17,199 nucleotides of DNA, taken from the NCBI GenBank assembly GCA_900544385.1, contig UQVD01000045.1:1-17199 (forward strand). Direction: 5' to 3'. Under the pieces are notes generated by a model, which did not search any database, had not been told where the DNA came from, and was given only the letters and a program-made list of their open reading frames with translations. This DNA is from an uncultured Collinsella sp. GTDB lineage: Bacteria > Actinomycetota > Coriobacteriia > Coriobacteriales > Coriobacteriaceae. Positions 14,565 to 17,199 of this stretch are shown here, in pieces (positions within the stretch are counted from its first letter, which is position 1; each line of letters starts with the position of its first letter). A program made the position numbers and the translations under genes.

Positions 14565-14603
14565 TCCTCCGTTTGACAGCTTTAATACACACCAGGAGGG
14601 ACC

Positions 14604-15404
14604 GTGGGATTTCGCGACGTTAAGCGTTCTAAGAGCGCAAAAGACACGCGTATCATTGCAATCATCAATCAAAAAGGCGGCGTCGGTAAGTCAACGACGG
14701 CTGTAAACCTTGCAGCAGCACTGGGTGAGCAGGGTCGTAAGACACTGATTGTCGATTTTGATCCGCAGGGAAACAGCACCAGTGGATTCGGAATTGAAAA
14801 AGAAGACCTTGATCACTGCATCTATGATGCATTGTTGAATGATGTGCCGGCAGAATCGCTTGTTCTTGATACAAATTGCAAAAAGGTATTCGTAGTTCCG
14901 GCTACAATTCAGCTTGCAGGCGCGGAAATTGAACTCGTAAGCGCAATTGCTCGTGAAACCCGTCTCAAAGATTTGCTTGAGCCGATTCAGGACGAGTTCG
15001 ATTTTATTTTCATTGACTGCCCTCCTTCGCTCGGCCTGCTTACTATCAACGCTTTGACCGCAGCAGACAGCGTTTTGATTCCGATCCAGTGCGAGTATTA
15101 CGCACTCGAGGGCGTTACGAAGCTGCTTGAGTCAATGAAGATGGTCAAATCTCGTCTGAACAAGGGCTTAGACACCTACGGTGTGCTTATGACCATGTAT
15201 GACTCGCGTACTTCTCTATCGAATCAGGTTGTTGAGGAGGTTCAATCGTACTTTGGTGATAAGGCATTTAAGACGTTGATTCCCCGTACGGTTAAAATCT
15301 CCGAAGCTCCGTCTTTTGGGGAACCGGTAATTACCTATGCACCTCAAAATAAGGGTGCAAAAGCATATATGAACCTTGCAAAAGAGGTGATCAAGCGTGC
15401 CTAG
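14604..15404 (+). CDS. parA: Chromosome partitioning ATPase ParA (Soj)
   Basis: This Walker-type ATPase dimerises on DNA with ATP and, with ParB-parS, drives origin segregation; in Bacillus it also controls DnaA. It has 266 residues from GTG 14604 behind AGGAGGG. The deviant Walker A motif KGGVGKST is at 24-31, with the signature Lys24 and Lys29. The A' motif is VDFDPQGNS (about 50-58) and Walker B FIFIDCPPSLGLL. It overlaps parB by 8 nt. The roughly 15 residues before the Walker region (GFRDVKRSKSAKD) are basic and could aid DNA binding. Confidence 0.97.
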   Translation: MGFRDVKRSKSAKDTRIIAIINQKGGVGKSTTAVNLAAALGEQGRKTLIVDFDPQGNSTSGFGIEKEDLDHCIYDALLNDVPAESLVLDTNCKKVFVVPATIQLAGAEIELVSAIARETRLKDLLEPIQDEFDFIFIDCPPSLGLLTINALTAADSVLIPIQCEYYALEGVTKLLESMKMVKSRLNKGLDTYGVLMTMYDSRTSLSNQVVEEVQSYFGDKAFKTLIPRTVKISEAPSFGEPVITYAPQNKGAKAYMNLAKEVIKRA

Positions 15405-16302
15405 TGTAAAGAAACGTGGCGGATTGGGACGTGGACTCAATGCTTTGGTCTCAGAGGCCGAGTATGAGACCGGTGGTTCGGCTGCATCGGCTTCGAATGC
15501 CGCATCTGAAACAAAACTACCTATTGAGGATATCGTTCCCAACCCTAATCAGCCGCGAATTCACTTTAACGAAACTGAACTTCGTGAGTTGAGCGAATCA
15601 ATCCAAGAACATGGCGTCTTGCAGCCGCTTTTGGTTCGCAAGCATGGAAACGGCTATGAGATCATCGCTGGTGAGCGTCGTTACCAAGCGTCAAAGCTTG
15701 CTGGTCTTGAGGAGCTTCCTGTCATCATTAAAGATGTTAATGATGAAGAGATGCTGGCTCTTGCTCTGATCGAAAACCTTCAGCGTTCTGATCTGAATCC
15801 CGTCGAAGAGGCTAAGGGCTATCGCCAGCTTATCGATGCCAGCGGTATGACCCAGGAGGCATTGTCGAAGGCAGTCAGCAAGTCACGCTCTGCAATTACA
15901 AACTCGCTGCGCCTTCTCGATCTCCCTGAAGTTGTTCAGCAGATGATTTTTGAGGGCAAACTTACTGCTGGTCATGCACGTGCGATTCTTGCAGTTCCCT
16001 ATGAGGACGCTCGAATTCGACTTGCAGAGAAGGTTGTTGCAGAGGGCCTTTCCGTAAGAGCGACAGAAAATCTTGCTCCGTTGTTTTCTGCCGGAGAGAC
16101 ACCTAAGACGCCGAGGCCTGCAACGCCTCAGTCTTTTAAAAAGGCTGCCCGCGTGCTTCGTCAGGTTTTTAATACCAACGTGCGTGTTAAGAGCTCGCGT
16201 GGAAAGAATAAGATTGAGATTGAGTTTAAAGACGAGGAAGAGCTCTCTCGTATTCTTGGCGAAATGATTCAGTTTGATCAAGGAGGCCAAGATGAGGAAT
16301 AG
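15397..16302 (+). CDS. parB: Chromosome partitioning protein ParB (Spo0J)
   Basis: ParB is a CTP-dependent DNA clamp that loads at parS, slides outward and recruits SMC. It has 301 residues from GTG 15397, overlapping parA. The N-terminal KKRGGLGRGLNALVSE is typical of chromosomal ParB and can stimulate ParA. The CTP-binding motif reads GERRYQA (92-98); ENLQR (116-120) belongs to the second nucleotide contact. A helix-turn-helix at about 141-165 (MTQEALSKAVSKSRSAITNS) recognises parS. The C-terminal dimerisation domain spans about 235-295 after a Pro-rich linker. Confidence 0.97.
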   Translation: MPSVKKRGGLGRGLNALVSEAEYETGGSAASASNAASETKLPIEDIVPNPNQPRIHFNETELRELSESIQEHGVLQPLLVRKHGNGYEIIAGERRYQASKLAGLEELPVIIKDVNDEEMLALALIENLQRSDLNPVEEAKGYRQLIDASGMTQEALSKAVSKSRSAITNSLRLLDLPEVVQQMIFEGKLTAGHARAILAVPYEDARIRLAEKVVAEGLSVRATENLAPLFSAGETPKTPRPATPQSFKKAARVLRQVFNTNVRVKSSRGKNKIEIEFKDEEELSRILGEMIQFDQGGQDEE

Positions 16303-16546
16303 GATTTTAACTGCGATTGCATTGGCGACGACTGTCGCGGCTGGTGCCTTTGCTGGCTATAAGATCGCGACAGACGATGAACTTCGAGGTCGTTTGCTTC
16401 GTAGTGCGCAAGATATTGTCGATACATCCAAGAAGAAAATGGATGTTATGACAGAAGATGTTGCCATGCGTACGGCTCAGGTAACGAAGAATCCCAAGAT
16501 TAATCAAGGTTGGGTTAGTAACCAATGGGAAAATGTAGGCTATTAG
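16292..16546 (+). CDS. Small membrane-anchored protein coupled to parB; function unknown
   Basis: This gene encodes an unrecognised 84-residue protein. ATG 16292 follows AAGGAGG (16280-16286) and lies 11 nt inside the parB 3' end, so it is translationally coupled. An in-frame TTG at 16274 precedes the ribosome site and is unlikely. The N-terminus MRNR is followed by one hydrophobic segment (about 5-22, ILTAIALATTVAAGAFAGY). Next comes a charged, probably helical region rich in Lys, Asp and Arg, then a polar tail with NQGWVSNQW. The layout resembles YtxH-like small single-pass proteins, with the C-terminus probably cytoplasmic. It has a proper Shine-Dalgarno sequence and a terminator after it, so it is likely real. 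Confidence 0.8.
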   Translation: MRNRILTAIALATTVAAGAFAGYKIATDDELRGRLLRSAQDIVDTSKKKMDVMTEDVAMRTAQVTKNPKINQGWVSNQWENVGY

Positions 16547-16554
16547 GTACCTAA
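16543..16554. repeat. 12-bp palindrome TTAGGTACCTAA, copy 2
   Basis: This copy is identical to the palindrome at 13039-13050 and includes the TAG stop of the small parB-linked gene. Both copies are followed by C and lie in short gaps at gene ends. Confidence 0.6.
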
Positions 16555-16574
16555 CAATTACTTAGCATATTTTG

Positions 16575-16617
16575 AGGGGTCCTTGTCTGATTCACGAGGC
16601 AGGGACCCCTTATTTTG
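16575..16617 (+). terminator. Terminator of the parA-parB-small gene unit
   Basis: A long stem, 16575-16588 with 16597-16610, pairs 14 positions including two G-U pairs and one T-T mismatch around an 8-nt loop. It starts with AGGGGTCC/GGACCCCT and is followed by TATTTT. The minus-strand tail is not T-rich, so it acts on plus-strand transcripts. Confidence 0.85.
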
Positions 16618-16691
16618 GCCGTAAAAAATGGGACAGGTAGCACCTGATTCAAAATTAAGGTCAATAAATAAAACGGCCCCGGTTGCATCTC
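16618..16691. other. Intergenic AT-rich stretch before the insertion sequence
   Basis: No gene is seen here. CAGGTAGCACCTG (16634-16646) is a short inverted repeat followed by AT-rich sequence. A 60-codon minus-strand frame crosses the insertion-sequence end and the terminator and has no ribosome site; I do not call it a gene. Confidence 0.4.
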
Positions 16692-17199
16692 TGAACTGCA
16701 CCCCAAAACTTGGACGTCTTAAATAAGAACTACGCCGCAAGGGGCTGGTTCCGGAACTCCTCCGGGGTCAGCCCCTTCAGTTTAACCTGCCTCCGCCTCG
16801 TGTTCCAATGGGCGATGTACGCGTCCAGGTCCGCCTTGAAGGACTCGAAGTCGGGCCATGTCCTTCCCCGGAAGAACTCGTCCTTCATGTGGCCGAAGAC
16901 CTGCTCGGTGGCGCCGTTGTCGATACAGTTGCCCTTTCTGGACATGCTCTGGACGATCCCGGCGTCCCTCAGCCTCCCGCACCATGCGGCGTGCTGGTAC
17001 TGCCAGCCCATGTCGCTGTGGAGCACCGGCGTCGCGCCCTCGGGCATCTTCGCCAGCAGCCGGTCGAGCAGCTCGGCCTGCTGCGCCATGTCCGGGCTGG
17101 TCGACGTCGACCACGCGACTATCTCCTTGCTGCCGAAGTCGTACACCGGCGCGAAGTAGGCCTTGCCCCAGGGCTGCTTGAACTCGGTGACGTCGGTGC
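16692..17199 (-). mobile_element. IS3-family insertion sequence, right part only (cut by window edge)
   Basis: The terminal sequence TGAACTGCACCCCAAAACTT begins at 16692. It resembles IS3-family inverted repeats of the TG-CACCCCAAAA type; the exact tip could instead be TGCACCCC at 16697. The transposase stop lies 30-40 nt inside, as usual for the orfB end. The left end, orfA and the target duplication are outside the window. The element sits just past the parB-unit terminator, where insertion should be harmless to the host. Confidence 0.8.
16730..17199 (-). CDS. IS3-family transposase OrfB, C-terminal part
   Basis: This is the catalytic integrase-core domain of an IS3-family DDE transposase. 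The frame is open to the window edge, and the partial product begins TDVTEFKQPWGKAYFAPVYD. All three catalytic residues are visible: Asp in TDVTEF, Asp in LHSDMGWQY, and Glu in DNGATEQVFGHMKDEF. The last two are separated by 35 residues, the DD(35)E spacing of this family. The C-terminus HWNTRRRQVKLKGLTPEEFR is typical of the IS150-like group. It appears intact as far as seen; it would normally be made by frameshifting from orfA, which lies outside. Confidence 0.92.
   Translation of the reverse strand, partial: TDVTEFKQPWGKAYFAPVYDFGSKEIVAWSTSTSPDMAQQAELLDRLLAKMPEGATPVLHSDMGWQYQHAAWCGRLRDAGIVQSMSRKGNCIDNGATEQVFGHMKDEFFRGRTWPDFESFKADLDAYIAHWNTRRRQVKLKGLTPEEFRNQPLAA

Noticed and set aside
14573..14600. 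TTGACA at 14573-14578 as the parA promoter -35
   Set aside because: A -10 at normal spacing would fall on the ribosome site and start codon, leaving no leader; no good -10 is present.
14943..14958. CGTGAAAC half-site resembling parS inside parA
   Set aside because: Only one half matches; the other half is too different from TGTTTCAC.

Overview
This window is the chromosomal replication-origin neighbourhood of a high-GC Gram-positive bacterium. The most likely source is a gut Coriobacteriia member such as Collinsella. This placement rests on the gene order, the GC-rich gyr-dnaN half, the frequent GTG/TTG starts, and an unusual ATPase gene beside dnaA, not on a database match.

Left half, minus strand. 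Read outward from the origin, the order is GHKL-type ATPase gene, dnaA, dnaN, recF, dciA (DUF721), gyrB, gyrA, ending in a strong terminator at 102-134. These genes supply the initiator, sliding clamp, gap-repair loader, probable helicase loader and DNA gyrase.

Origin. Two intergenic stretches flank the ATPase-dnaA pair: 7831-8068 (dnaA/dnaN) and 11162-11400 (ATPase/rpmH). Both carry clusters of a DnaA-box-like motif close to TTTTCAACA, several spaced by 10-11 or 21-22 bp. The dnaA/dnaN gap also has an approximately 83% AT segment with five in-register DnaA-trio triplets (TAA/TAG). Gene direction flips between 11161 and 11507, so transcription runs away from the origin on both sides, apart from the ATPase-dnaA pair.

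Right half, plus strand. A consensus promoter drives rpmH, rnpA, yidD, yidC and khpB (jag), ending in a 10-bp-stem terminator. rsmG follows, then three perfect parS sites at an exact 39-bp period, then parA, parB and a small membrane-anchored protein whose start overlaps the parB stop, then another terminator. The last 0.5 kb is the end of an IS3-family insertion sequence on the minus strand, cut by the window edge.

Points of most interest: the ATPase with a Gln/Pro/Tyr-rich disordered linker and C-terminal winged helix cotranscribed with dnaA; the apparently non-canonical DnaA boxes together with an Asp-to-Asn change in the DnaA recognition motif; a near-perfect parS inside dnaA; a Phe at the GyrA Ser83 quinolone-resistance position; and a 12-bp palindrome found downstream of yidC and again downstream of the parB-linked small gene.
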